A stretch of DNA of 64,000 nucleotides, taken from Zonotrichia leucophrys gambelii. Lineage: Eukaryota > Chordata > Aves > Passeriformes > Passerellidae. The position numbers and the translations under genes are program-made. The stretch is from NCBI RefSeq assembly GCF_028769735.1, contig NC_088171.1:141195917-141259916 (forward strand), given 5' to 3'. The notes under the pieces were generated by a model, which was not told where the DNA came from, did not search any database, and saw only the letters and a program-made list of their open reading frames with translations. Shown piece by piece: positions 13,101-23,600 of the stretch (its first letter is position 1; the number at the start of each line of letters is the position of its first letter).

Positions 13101-16100
13101 GCATTTCTGCACACAGCTCCCCTGGAATCTGGTTCACACTGATGTCACCCCACCCTTTTTTCCACCTGCTGTGCCACTGCAAATTGCTACAAGGAGGCAG
13201 CAGGAGCAGAGACAGAAAGGGAGCATCCCCAAGGATGGAGGTTCCACACCCTCTCCTCCCAATCTGCCAGTGCTTCACTGCCCTTACAGTGTGTCCTTCT
13301 CATATTTAAATGGAATTTCCTTGCTTCATTTTGTGGAACTCAGTGCTCAGCTCCAGCCCCCTCAGCACAGAAAAGACATGGAGCTGTTGGAGTGGGACCA
13401 GAGGAAGGCCACACAAGTTACTGGAGAAATGGAAGACCTCTCTTTTAGGGAAAGGCTGAAAGAGTTGAGGGACAAAAATGTTTAGTAGGGCCTTTTGCAA
13501 TAGGACAAGTGGTAATGGTTTAAACTAAATGGTTCCTTGTACTTGGGAACCCAGAGCTGGGTGCAGCCCCCACACCTCTCTCAAAGGCTGAGCAGAGAGG
13601 AGCAATCCCTGCCTCAACCTGGGGCTGGTGGCCACTTTGGCCAAAATGGCACATTGTTGATTTGTGGTCAACTTTGTGTCCAGCAGGACACCCAGGGCCT
13701 TGTTTGGAAGATGCTTTGCTTTGTCAGTCCCTGGTACCTGAGGCTGCTCCTTGCCAAGAGCAGGACTCTGCACTACCCTTTGCTGAACTTCATTCCTGCT
13801 CAGCCCATTTATCCAGACTCTAAAGATCCCTCTGAATGGTGGCACAACCATTTGTTGTTTATCAACAACTCCTCCCACTTTTGTATTCGGGATCTAAAAG
13901 AAAATTCAGGTGCAACAGCTCAGCACACAGAAATGTTTCCCAGCATTCCCAAACCAACAAGCCCAGCTTCTTCAGGAAGCTGTCTCAGTGAAGATACCAC
14001 AACACTGCTTTCACAGACTCAGATACTTGTACCCAGCAGGTAAAGGATCTCTCCATTTCAGGGAATGGCAGAGATCAGCCCCTTTTTGCTCATGGCAGCC
14101 TGAACACACTGAATTCAGTGCCAGCCCAGCCAAGAGAGCAGCAGGGACACTCACCCAGCACGGGCTCAGCTCAGTGGAGGCAGAGCTCAGGTCCCCACTG
14201 CACACTTGTGTGAGCACATCAAATGTTCTCCCTGCAAGCCATTCACTACCTCTGCAGGAAGGTTACACACTCACAAACTCTACAAACACCAAGGGGAACA
14301 TTTGCTACTTTTTAAAACTGTTCCTTGATAAAACAGGTCCTGGTCTTTGAACATACTTCAGGTGGAAACAAGAGAACCAAAATATTTCTCAAAGTTTGGT
14401 GATGAGAAGGATACAACAATGCAGATCCAGTTAAACAGGAGCATGAACATGTAATCTGCTGGTCTTCCATCAAAAGCCCCTGAAAATAAAAATAATAATT
14501 TTGAATCATCAAAGGCACTACAATTTTGATTAAAAATTAGGACAACTTTTATTTTTCAGAGTATAAGAAAGCTCAGTTAATAACAGCTGCTTTGCATGTA
14601 CTCTGTGGTCTATGAGTATTTTTTAAATTTTAAAAAGCCTTAAAATAGAACAACCTACAGGCTGAAAAATAAGACATTCAGCCTACTGCATTAGAGCACA
14701 AGCAGTGTCTATACTTAAAAAAGAACACACTGACTCTGGAGATAAGTAGTGTTAACTACATAAGACTTCAAAAATGGAGTTGGACCCCATTGTTCATATG
14801 AAACTGCGGGTTAGAAGCACAGAATTAGGAAATACACGTGCACAGCAAAAGCAGAAATACCAAGTTTAATGAGTGAGTCATGTGAAAACCAGCCCTCACT
14901 TAGGCAAATTGCATCCTCTTTGCATCATCTCATCAGACTCAAGAGATGCAATGGTTTTTATACTCCAGAAAAAATCAGCACACATGACAAGGAGGGTACA
15001 CATGTGCAGCACACTCTGTTCCCTCTAAGCTGTGCTGCTTGTCTAATTCACCATTCCAAATTTGTGTCAATTTTTTCAGGACACTGTAAACAAAAATAAT
15101 AGAGTAACATTCCCTGCAGGTCATATAAAGTGAAATGATCTTTAGATGCTCAGTTGAGTTTGAGACCTGACAGAGACAAGTACTAAAAAACAACCCTGTA
15201 GCAATTCCTTGCAAACATGAAAAGCTGAGGCTCTCACTCCCACTAACTGTGGCAAAAGGCTGACAGAGACCTCAGCATCTATGCAAGAATTCCAACAACT
15301 TTCATACAAACCCAGGCAGGAAAGGAAAGCCTGAGAATATTGCTGAGAAAGACCGAGACCATGGAGGGTGAAACAGTGACAGTGGGAATGACAGTGACAC
15401 ACACAGCACATCACAAACAACCTGAATTACATGCTCCTAATTAAACATCCAAATGCCTAGAAAGAATGCCACTGCTCAATGTGAGCACTGCTCAGCTTCA
15501 TAGAAGTATTCTTAAAGGAAAAAAAGCTACTTTTAAGCATTAGAATAGCCTATGCAAAACATAATTACTAAAATACCAGTTTTATTGTTTAAGTTCATTA
15601 AGTTTATTGTTTAAGTTCAGTTATGCAAAATGCATGACAGGAAAAAAATGTACTTTGAAAAATATATCAGAAAGTTTTAATGTTGTAAAACTACAGAAAC
15701 TGAAGGTTTCTTCCTTACTGTTGCCACACAACAAATAAAAACAAATAAAGAGAAGAAGCTGACTAAGGCTGTAGAAAGGCCAGCTCAGGAATCCTTCCAA
15801 AACTGGAAGAAATCAAAGCTGTTATTATTCTTCTTCTCAATTTTTTCCCTTCTCATTATCTATGGGAATGCTAATGAGAGTATTAGACAAACCACTGAAG
15901 TTGACTTTTCCATGAACATCTAAGGGAATTGGATTACAAACTGCCAGAGAGCTCAGCACAGGTTTGGGGTGAGCTCTACCCCACAGGTCCTTCCATGAGG
16001 ACCAGGGTATAATGCAATCATCTGGAAGAGCTGCAGACCCTTAATTCACATAAATCTCATCATTCACACAGCTGGGGAGGGAACTCTGCATATTCTGCTT

Positions 16101-19100
16101 ACTCTGTTGATATTTGCCATGCTCTCCTCCAACAAAGCAAAACAAAACCACACCAATCTCCCTTTCCTTTGAAAGTCACAGGTCAGGCTGTTTTGTGCTG
16201 TGCACAAAACCATACTGGTATTTCTGACAGCTAAATTTGAAGCTGGCAGGCAGCAGCAGTGTATGCTCAAAGCCCATGCACAATGCTGAAAATAGCAGTT
16301 TCACTTTCTCAGTTTCACAGACAAAAGGAGGCACAGACCAATGCAAACTTCCACCTGTAAATACTATCAGCAACTTATATATTTTCCAACTACAGAAGGA
16401 TTCAGGCCTTTCTCAGAGAAAGGGCCAACCTAACCAAGGATTTCATTTATAGGCAGAAAAAATGACTGGAATATAAAAGAAATGCATTGGTTCAAACAAC
16501 ACAGATGACTTCCCAGTTTCAAAATCCAGATTTGTTGTACAGCAGAAATTTACTCCCTTTCATGAGATCTGTGCCACAGCACAAACAATCAGAGCATTCT
16601 GTGAGTATATCTACAAGCAGTGAGGTCTCTTAATTTGCATAATCAACCAGGAACTCCTACTACACCTACCTTTGCCCAGTCAGAACTGTGAGCACTCTCA
16701 TGTGCTCATAAACCACTGCAGACAGGCTCAAAAGGAAGCAGGAACCATTCCTAGCTATTAAACCAGTATTTAACTTTCACTAAGAAAACAACCAAATACA
16801 ATCTGGCACCACTCCTGCCCTTCCCTACCATTCTTCTTAAGACTACCAGGGATCTCCTCTCTCTTGGGACTTCCCAACATCACTTCCCAATGCATTCCCC
16901 TTTACACCATCATTTCTAGACTCCATTGGAATGACACTGAAATTCTTGTTCACAAAGGCTTTCAGGAGGAGTCTGGCTTTGCAAATATATTTATGTCAGT
17001 TGAACCAATTTTTGTCAAGTTTTAATAAACTGGGCAATGCAAAAGGAAACCAGTTTTGAAGCTACCTTGTACCAACAAGTCCTTTGTTTGAGAGAAATGA
17101 TCTATTATCAGATCTCCTTTTTTTTCACTTAATTTTTCCCCTTAACTGAAAATCCTTCTAGTCTCTTAACTTTTCCACATATCTGTTAGGCAGAGGGGTA
17201 GGCTTCCTTTGAAGGAGGTATCTCTCAATTCAACACAGACAAAAGAATAACACAAATAAGCATCCCTATTAAAACAAGAAAAAACTGACATTATTTTCTC
17301 CCAATGGATAAGCCCCTTACTACATTATGCTCTATCATCCTTCTCTGATAAAAAACATCAGATACAAAAAAACAGAGGTAAACATCATCTTTTAATCTGT
17401 CTAACTTGCGTCCTTAAATCCAACAACTAAAAGCACCAGGCCCTCCTACTGAAACTAATCAAAAGTTCAGATCCTAAATGGCCAAAGAGAAGGAGGCAGC
17501 CACAGAAAATCAGTTTTCAGAGCAGTTTCATGCTGACCCACATAAGATGGCACAGAGATGAGCCATCTCTTATCAGCTCCAGGCAGGGTTCAGCAGGTGC
17601 ATACAATTTAATGGCCAACATACCTGTTTCTAGTCGTGAGGAATATTGATACAAGAAATACAAATTCACCAAGTAGAGAAATCCCGTTCCAGGTCCCACT
17701 GGGAAGAAGAAAGTTGCCGTTATCGGCCGCCAGATCTGTGCAGATCAAAAGAGAAAGATCTGTTTATAAACTGCAGAATGAACTCATGTGCACAGGCTTT
17801 TTATTTACATTCATTACTTGATAATGAATGAAAACTTGCAACATCGAGAAGAAGATTAAAAATAGCCCAAGTATCGATTGTTCCTGCTTCAGCAGCTTTT
17901 CTAGTTGTGGTGTTTTCTTTCAATCTGGTAAGCAAACCAGAAACAAGACACAACTTTGCAAACTGCTTTCCATCACATCTCTGCAGCAGTGAGCCTTTAA
18001 TGCAGTGCAGAAGAGATTCACTGGCAAGGATGCTACCCTGTTTAAAAACCAGCCATACAAAACCCGTTCTTCCCTGCTGAACAGAGGCCAAAGAATGCAC
18101 AGCCTTTAGTGAACCATTCCAGCCAGCACGTGCTGCTCTGAGCACTGGGGATCTGCTCTGGGACTGTCTCCCAGCTAGGAATATTGGGCACAGCCAACTG
18201 CATGGCAGCACGTAGCAAGGATGGAAAATATCTGGTCATTCATGAAGGAGATCTTCAAGCAGCAACATTTCCAAACTGAGGATTAGGATCCTGAACATCA
18301 CAGTTCAATAAGGAATAACAGGACTAAAGGAAAAATCAGTCATTTATGCTACTAAGTTTCATGAACAATACATGAATCAAGGTACAGAGAGAGTCATGGC
18401 TTTAAATTTCTTTTTCTTTCTTCAGTGAAGATACAATGAGATGATATAACAGAAATTTTAAAATTGAAATCTTTCCTCTTTGTTTTGAGCTCCTTCAATG
18501 AGTGCATTCCCCCAACACAAACTGTAACCTCACGGTGCAAGGAAAAGTATGTCCAGTTTGAGACCACTTTTGATATTGCTATTGTACCCAGAAACACTGC
18601 ATGTCTGACACCTGAAGGCATCAGCTGTTAGTTTACATGGAGCATATCTAGGCACAGAAGTTGACAGTCCCAAACGGAAGTTTTTCCAAATTCCAAACCA
18701 GGTGCAAATGCACTCCATTACAGAATCACAGAATATGTCACATCAAAAGGGACCAGAGTGGGTGATCTGGGCACCTCCCTGCTCAAGCATTCTCAGTCAT
18801 TCTAGAGCACGTGGCACAGGACTGCACTCAGACAGTTCTTGAATAACTCCAGCCAGGGAGATTGCACAGCCTCCCTGGTCAGTCTGTTCCAGTGCATGGA
18901 CACCCAGGTCAGGTGGAGCTTCCCGTGCATCAGTTTCTGCCCTTTGCATTTGTCCATCTTCTGGCACCTCCCTTGTGCTACTTATAGAAACTGCTGAGGT
19001 CCCCTCTCAGTCCTCTCCCCTCTGAGGCTGAGCAGGCCCAGCTCCCTCAGCCATTCCTCATCAGAGCTGCTCCAGTTCCTTGATCCCCTCAAACCTCCCC

Positions 19101-19900
19101 GCGCTGTACCCTGCCCAGGAGCTCCATGTCTCTCCTGGAGCTCTGCCTCAAACCCTCCCGGGCCAGCTGCAGCCTGGGATGTTTGCACACCCTGTGAGGC
19201 CAGAGTTACAGCTACCAAAGCCACGGCCACACGGTGACACAGAGCTGGGCAAGTCACCTGTAGCCACAGCCACAGAGCTCCTTAGCACAACAACCAGCGC
19301 CCACCAGAACAACTCTCACAAAAACTGCAGGAAAACCACACCAGGATGAAGCACAACACGAACTACAGAGCTGCCAGGGGCAGCAGCCCTGCTCCTGTCA
19401 CCCTGGCAGGGACGCGCAGCCCGTCACCGCGGTGGGGGCCTGCGGGCCGGGCCCGGATTTACGCGGTGCCGTGCCCGCAGGCCCTGTACAGGTTGAGCGG
19501 GAAGGCGGCTCCACTCCCGCCGGAGGGGCTCTGCTTCCCCCGGTCACCCCTGGGCGCTGTCTCGGTGCACGGCGCCTCCAGCGCGGCCGCGGAGCCGGGG
19601 GAGCGGCCGGCCCTGCGCGTAGCCCCAGCGAGGCCCCGCAGCGCTGCCGCGCACTACAACTCCCAGAAGGCCCCGCGCGCAGAGAGTCACAGTCAGCTAC
19701 TGTGCGGGCGCCGCGGGGCACGCCGGGAGCGGTAGTGCGGTCCCTACCTGGAAGCGGTGGATGAAGGCGTCAGGCCAGAGGAAAAGGTTGACGGGGCTGA
19801 CGAGGCCCAGCTTGCCCACGAGCGGAACCGCGATGGAGCCGGCGAACCAGTAGCGCGTGATCAGAGGGATGCTTCGGAACCAGTCCCCCAGGTCCGACAT
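7042..19900 (-). CDS. DERL1: Derlin-1, ER-associated degradation membrane pseudoprotease (8 coding exons)
   Basis: Derlin-1 is a rhomboid-like inactive protease in the endoplasmic reticulum membrane. It helps move misfolded proteins to the cytosol and recruits the ATPase p97/VCP. Coding exons on the minus strand are 19900-19748, 17735-17624, 14479-14415, 12251-12225, 10331-10236, 9602-9550, 8379-8269 and 7180-7042. All introns are GT-AG, the phases agree throughout, and the joined frame is 756 nt (251 residues plus stop), the same length as human DERL1. Family signatures include the N-terminus MSDLGDWFRSIP, the loop WR motif in IWRPITA (residues about 52-58), several hydrophobic membrane segments, and a C-terminal p97-binding SHP-type tail ending GFRLGDQ. 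Its start codon is 683 bp from that of divergent TBC1D31, which implies a shared promoter. No frameshift or missing segment is seen. Identity is certain at family level, and the gene choice (DERL1 over DERL2/3) rests on near-identity and synteny. Confidence 0.97.
8269..8379 (-). CDS. DERL1: DERL1 coding exon 7 (residues 169-205)
   Basis: A TTTACAG acceptor is followed by VINELIGNLVGHLYFFLMF and then KYPMDLGGRNFLSTPQF. The donor is GTAAGC, leaving CT of the next leucine codon. It covers the last membrane segment. Confidence 0.96.
9550..9602 (-). CDS. DERL1: DERL1 coding exon 6 (residues 152-168)
   Basis: A TTTCCAG acceptor is followed by ACYLPWVILGFNYIIGG. The exon ends after two bases of a serine codon at donor GTATGT. 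Confidence 0.95.
9962..9978. repeat. A17 homopolymer tract
   Basis: Seventeen consecutive A residues lie in DERL1 intron 5. They could be a retroelement tail or simple slippage, and no element body is recognisable beside them. Confidence 0.8.
10236..10331 (-). CDS. DERL1: DERL1 coding exon 5 (residues 120-151)
   Basis: After TTGCAG it reads LLMIPLIMSVLYVWAQLNRD, then MIVSFWFGTRFK, with donor AAG|GTATGT. It encodes a membrane segment and a strongly conserved derlin loop. Confidence 0.96.
10332..12224 (-). other. DERL1: DERL1 intron 4
   Basis: This intron has no recognisable gene or repeat except a GC-richer patch at about 10500-10830. That patch has overlapping open frames on both strands but no family resemblance and no coding signature. 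Confidence 0.5.
12225..12251 (-). CDS. DERL1: DERL1 coding exon 4, 27-nt microexon (residues 111-119)
   Basis: The exon is only nine codons, ITGLVMDMQ, bounded by TGACAG acceptor and CAG|GTAAG donor. It matches the human protein ITGLAMDMQ at this point and is needed for continuity between exons 3 and 5. It is too short to be found by frame length. Confidence 0.93.
13340..13535 (+). mobile_element. CR1 LINE fragment, plus orientation
   Basis: The fragment carries the CR1 signature GACATGGAGCTGTTGGAG, then TGGGACCAGAGGAAGGCCAC and GGAAAGGCTGAAAGAGTTG, as in the avian CR1 3' region. It is truncated at both ends and lies in DERL1 intron 3. Confidence 0.8.
13536..13900 (-). mobile_element. CR1 LINE fragment, minus orientation
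   Basis: Read on the minus strand this is the CR1 region upstream of the 3' end. Plus-strand landmarks include ACCCAGAGCTGGGTGCAG, AGGCTGAGCAGAGAGGAG, GTCCAGCAGGACACCCAGG, TTGCTGAACTTCATTCCTGC, GATCCCTCTGAATGG and AACTCCTCCCACTTTTGTAT. All match a reverse-complement CR1 consensus. It abuts an oppositely oriented CR1 piece. Confidence 0.8.
14415..14479 (-). CDS. DERL1: DERL1 coding exon 3 (residues 89-110)
   Basis: A TTTTCAG acceptor is followed by GAFDGRPADYMFMLLFNWIC and then IVV, with donor GTATCC. Sixty-five bases complete the split glycine and end in phase 0. Confidence 0.92.
14480..17623 (-). other. DERL1: DERL1 intron 2
   Basis: This intron of about 3.1 kb shows no recognisable transposon or RNA gene. 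At 15581-15620 a 22-bp unit beginning TTTATTGTTTAAGTTCA is tandemly duplicated. The rest is unremarkable AT-rich DNA. Confidence 0.55.
17624..17735 (-). CDS. DERL1: DERL1 coding exon 2 (residues 52-88)
   Basis: Acceptor CAG|ATC opens with IWRPITATFFF, which carries the derlin WR motif. It then reads GPGTGFLYLVNLYFLYQY and ends ACAG|GTATGT, leaving one base of a glycine codon. Confidence 0.96.
18720..19175 (-). mobile_element. CR1 LINE, 5'-truncated, minus orientation
   Basis: The left edge ACAGAATCACAGAAT is the reverse complement of the CR1 3' terminal repeats. It continues through CTCCCTGCTCAAGCA, a CAGCCTCCCTGGTCAG / TCTGTTCCAGTGCATGGACA stretch, TGAGGCTGAGCAGGCCCAG and CTGCTCCAGTTCCTTGATCC, all in CR1 order. 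It lies in DERL1 intron 1, close to the CpG island. Confidence 0.9.
19653..19670 (+). promoter_or_regulatory. ZNF143/THAP11 (SBS)-like motif 1
   Basis: ACTACAACTCCCAGAAGG closely matches the known ACTACAATTCCCAGAATGC-type SBS element common in bidirectional CpG promoters. It lies in DERL1 intron 1, about 80 bp past exon 1. Confidence 0.6.
19748..19900 (-). CDS. DERL1: DERL1 coding exon 1 (residues 1-51)
   Basis: It starts at the ATG at 19900 with MSDLGDWFRSIP and ends FIHRFQ-type, CAG|GTAGGG donor, phase 0. It covers the cytosolic N-terminus and the first membrane segment and lies inside the CpG island. Confidence 0.96.
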
Positions 19901-20372
19901 GATGCAGCCGTGCCTGGCCGCCGCCCAGGCCTCGCTGCGAACCGGCCGCTGAAGAAGAGACGAGACGAGGGCTCAGCCACTCCCGCCGCCCGGTCACGGA
20001 GGGGAACCCGAGCCAGACGTGGCGCCACCGAATTCGGCCGAGCCGCCGCGGCTGCTTCCGGCCCCGCCCCGGCGGCCGGGAGTCCCGCCCCGGGGGCGGA
20101 GCGGGGAGCAAGCCACCGCCTCTGGGCGACGGGGCGGTCGGGTCAGGTTGCGCTCCGTTCCTCGAGAGGGGCTTGTAATGCGGGCAACAGGACGGAACAG
20201 GCAGCAAGTCCTGTGCTTACGACAGGCTGCAAAAGCCACCTTCTGAGTCACCTATTGCACTGCGTTATAAACATACTTGCCTATAAAACGATGTTTTTAC
20301 TTCATTGCCCGGCGCTGGCCGCGATCCGCTCTCCGTCCCCACCCAGGTCGCCGCGCGACGCCCATGAGCAAA

Positions 20373-20391
20373 ACTACGACTCCCAGCAGCC
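20373..20391 (+). promoter_or_regulatory. ZNF143/THAP11 (SBS)-like motif 2
   Basis: ACTACGACTCCCAGCAGCC has the ACTAC-N4-CCCAG core of the SBS motif. It sits between the divergent start codons, about 210 bp upstream of the TBC1D31 ATG. Confidence 0.55.
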
Positions 20392-20479
20392 CACGAGGAC
20401 GCCGTTGAAGCGGTTCCATTCCCCGATATCTGGGGTGGGGGGGGGGGGGAAACGCTCGCCACCCTTCCGGCTCCTCCTC

Positions 20480-20484
20480 ATTGG
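20480..20484 (-). promoter_or_regulatory. Inverted CCAAT box
   Basis: ATTGG lies about 100 bp upstream of the TBC1D31 start codon and next to an ETS-like CTTCCGG. This is a typical NF-Y position in TATA-less promoters. Confidence 0.4.
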
Positions 20485-20583
20485 TGAAGCGGGAGCGGGC
20501 TGTACCACGCGAACGGCGCCCCCCCGGCTCGGAGCGTGGGCGGAGCCCTGAGGGCAGCGCGGGAGCGGCGGCGCCGGGCGGGG

Positions 20584-20660
20584 ATGGAGCGCTGCGATCT
20601 GGGCGAGCGGCGGCGTGGGCCCATCTGGAGCCGCAGGGCGGGGGCGGCCGCACCGCGGGG
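20584..20660 (+). CDS. TBC1D31: TBC1D31 coding exon 1 (residues 1-25)
   Basis: The ATG at 20584 gives MERCDLGERRRGPIW, comparable to the human N-terminus with DLG and IW conserved. The donor is GG|GTAACG. The exon is very GC-rich, inside the CpG island. Confidence 0.85.
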
Positions 20661-23600
20661 GTAACGGGGCCGGGCCGGGGGGCGGTGGCTGCCCGAGAGG
20701 AGCGGGCGGACGGGGCGGGGCCGGCCCGGGCCCACCTGAGCCTCTGCAGGGTGGTTGAAGGGGCAGCCAGGGGATAGCCGGTCAGATAACGAAAGTAGCG
20801 CGTTCTCCTCGGGTCACAGAATCGCTGCGGTTGGAAGGAGTCTCTGAAGATCATCCGGTCCAAGCCCTGCCACGGCAGGGCCACCTAGAGCAGGGTCCAG
20901 GTGGGCTTGGAATGTCTCCGGAGAGGGACACTCCACCACCTCCCCGGGCAGCCTGTTTGGTGCCCTGCCATCCTCAACGTGAGGTTCTTCCTCTTGCTGA
21001 GGTGAAACTTTGGTGTTTTGGTTTAAGGCCGTTGCTCCTCATCCTGTCGCTGGGCAGCACCGAGAAGAGTCCGGCACGGATGCCCTTGGCACCCGCCCTT
21101 GAGATGGGATATTACATATCCCATATATAAATGTATACATAAACAGATATTAATGGGATGCGCTCCTGAAGACGGAGCCGGTCCCCAAGGAGGCGCTGAC
21201 ACCCCCGCTCTCAGGCTGCTCAGCTCGCCCGGGCACTTACCCTGGTTCAGGTGTATTGAATAAAATGCCACGGGAGAATTCCAGGAGATTAATCGCAGTG
21301 TGGTGTGCTGTGTAAATACTGCCTGGTCCAAGCTGAAGAGCAGCAGCACAAACGCTGCTTTGGGGGCCTGTGTCCTGCGGGACTCTGGAGGCTGCCCCGT
21401 GAGCTCCTGACTCTGTTCTCCTGGCTTAGTTCACTTGCAGGGAAACTTCTGAAAGGCAGAGAGTGACGTTGAAAAGGCCTGGGGGGGGGGCTGTAGCTGC
21501 AGTGATAGGTACTTGTGTTTCAGGGTGGTTTTAGAAGCAGAAGTCATACTTCATTTGTTAGGGCCTTTAATGTCATAATCCCACACAAACATCACTAGAT
21601 TTCAATTACACTTTAAAATTTTTTATCTTTCTAATTTCATTTTTATGGCCCTTTTATTGAAGAAAAGCATGGGCTTAATAGTAAGGTGCAATTAGTTTTA
21701 TCTGTAGTCTGTACCATAGCTGTATGTGTTCACTCAGACTTTGGAACAAAGCCCCCAGCCCCATGAAGGTGCTGGGTAGCATATTCTGTGTCTCAGACCT
21801 AGCAGTCTCATATATATCTCATATAACTATGGTCTGCAAGTACTCTGCAGTCTTTAATCAGCCTGCCAGTATCTGGCACAGTTTTGGTGTTTAGCTTAAC
21901 TTTGAATTCACATCCAAGTGATAATACAAAATTATTGGCTTGTTAGGCAATAAATCCAGGAATAGCAGATCTTCCAAATCACAATCTCCTGCTTCCTGGA
22001 AAACCCTTCCTCTTACAGCTTATTCTGCCCATTTCTGCATCTAGCTCTGTTTTATGTGGGCAGCACCATACAAAGATAGAAGTAGCAAACAGGAAACTTT
22101 TGGTCTATAATAGCTCAGATGAATAGTAATAAATAGGGCTTTCTTCATAGAATCATAGAATGGTTTGGAGTGGAAAGAGGCCTCAAAGATCATCTAGTTC
22201 CAACCCCCCAGACACCTTCCACTGGACCAAGCTGCTCAGGGCACCATCCAGCCTGGCCTTGAGCGCTTCCAGGGATGGAGCATCCAGAACTTGTCTAGGG
22301 AGCCTGGTTGTCTCACCACCCTCACAGTAAAGAATTTTTTTCCCAGTGTCTAATGTAAACCTACTCTCTTTCAGTTTGAAGCAATTCATCCTTGTCCTGT
22401 CATTCCAGGCCTTTGTAAAAAGTCTCTCTCCTCCTTTCTTGTAGGCTCCTTTCACGTGCTGGAAGGCCACAATTAGGTCACATCAGAGCTTTCTCTTTTC
22501 CAAGCTTAACAATTCCAATACTTTTGAAGACTGTGAAAAGAAGTGATATTAAAACTGATTTTCCCCACATCTAAACAGACTAGTTTCTTACAGTAATGCA
22601 CAGCTTCTCAGTTTTCTAGAATGTTCTTTGCAGTGGTGATGATGAGCCAGGTTCCTTGCTGAGTGTTGAGTTGGGCTTTCAGATAGATCAGTATATATTA
22701 GTGTTATTCATTAAAAATGGAAATCAGGTAACCAGGAACCACACAAAAGGATTGTGAATGGTGAATTTCCCCCATCTGCCTTACATGTCTCCCACCCAGC
22801 TTCCAACCCAGTGAATTACTTCCTTTGTAGCATAATATGGTTTTCATGAGAGATTTTTCATAGAACATGGAAAATCAGAATTGTAAAATCATAAGATAGA
22901 AACATTTTAATCCTATGTCTTAGAGATATAAATGGTAATAAAATGATTCTAAGCATGGTTGTTTTGCTGGCTTTCTTCACAGAGTTATGGTGAACATAAT
23001 CCACAGTGTCCAAGGGTACCATTCCAAGACAATACATTTTCTGAATGTGGCTTTTGACAGTTCTGGGGATTCCCTCCTCGCTGGAGACCGCCAAGGGAAT
23101 ATCTATGTTTTTGACTTGAATGGGAACAGGTAAGAATATTTCTATCAAGGCTTTTTAATTGTCTGAGACATCTGTAGCATTCAGGGGTGTGGAACTTGCC
23201 TGGATAGGATCCCACAGGTCAGGTTTTAACTAGATAGTTTTAAATAGGTAATCATTTGCTCAGGGCTAAAAGTTCAACCCAGTGCCTTGTGTAGGCTCCC
23301 TAAATTCATTAGTTTAGCTGCTCAAAAAGATCCGAGGCTTGCAACTGTAAAAAGAACAGCAATGCCATAGAATTTAAGGGCTGCCACCAGAAGTTACTCT
23401 TGGGCCAGTACAGATCGGTGAGTGACCACAAATTACAGTAGACTAGACCTAGTGTTTTCATTTGCAGAAATACATCAACCAGTCTTTCAGCATTTTACTA
23501 CTGAGTTTTAAAATACTAGCACTGGTTTTTAGATCTATTATAATTGGATATTATTTCCTTACTCCCGTCTTCTGAGTTTATTTTTTTCTCTCTGTGTAAT

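Larger units (their letters stand above)
19380..20770. promoter_or_regulatory. CpG island: bidirectional DERL1/TBC1D31 promoter
   Basis: Dense CpG and high GC abruptly replace AT-rich flanks. The DERL1 ATG (19900, minus) and TBC1D31 ATG (20584, plus) face away from each other across 683 bp. Visible elements include two ZNF143/SBS-like ACTACRACTCCCAG motifs (19653 and 20373), an ETS-type CTTCCGG (20465-20471) and an inverted CCAAT box ATTGG (20480-20484). No TATA box is apparent. Start sites cannot be placed from sequence. Confidence 0.85.
20661..22982 (+). other. TBC1D31: TBC1D31 intron 1
   Basis: The intron begins in the CpG island and holds two minus-oriented CR1 elements (20814-21110 and 22148-22525) and a G-run near 21480. 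The remaining sequence is plain. Confidence 0.7.

Noticed and set aside
20480..20500. ER stress element (CCAAT-N9-CCACG) in the DERL1 promoter
   Set aside because: The inverted CCAAT box is present but the CCACG half is not at the required spacing (CCGGA is found instead).
19757..20551. 264-codon plus-strand open frame across the divergent promoter
   Set aside because: It runs antisense through DERL1 exon 1 and the CpG island. GC-rich DNA lacks stop codons by chance, and the product is Arg/Ala/Pro-rich without family resemblance.
20297..20884. 195-codon minus-strand open frame
   Set aside because: It overlaps TBC1D31 exon 1 in antisense and a CR1 end. It is low-complexity and explained by GC content.
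22183..22470. 95-codon minus-strand open frame
   Set aside because: It is the conserved 3' part of a CR1 element, not a host gene.
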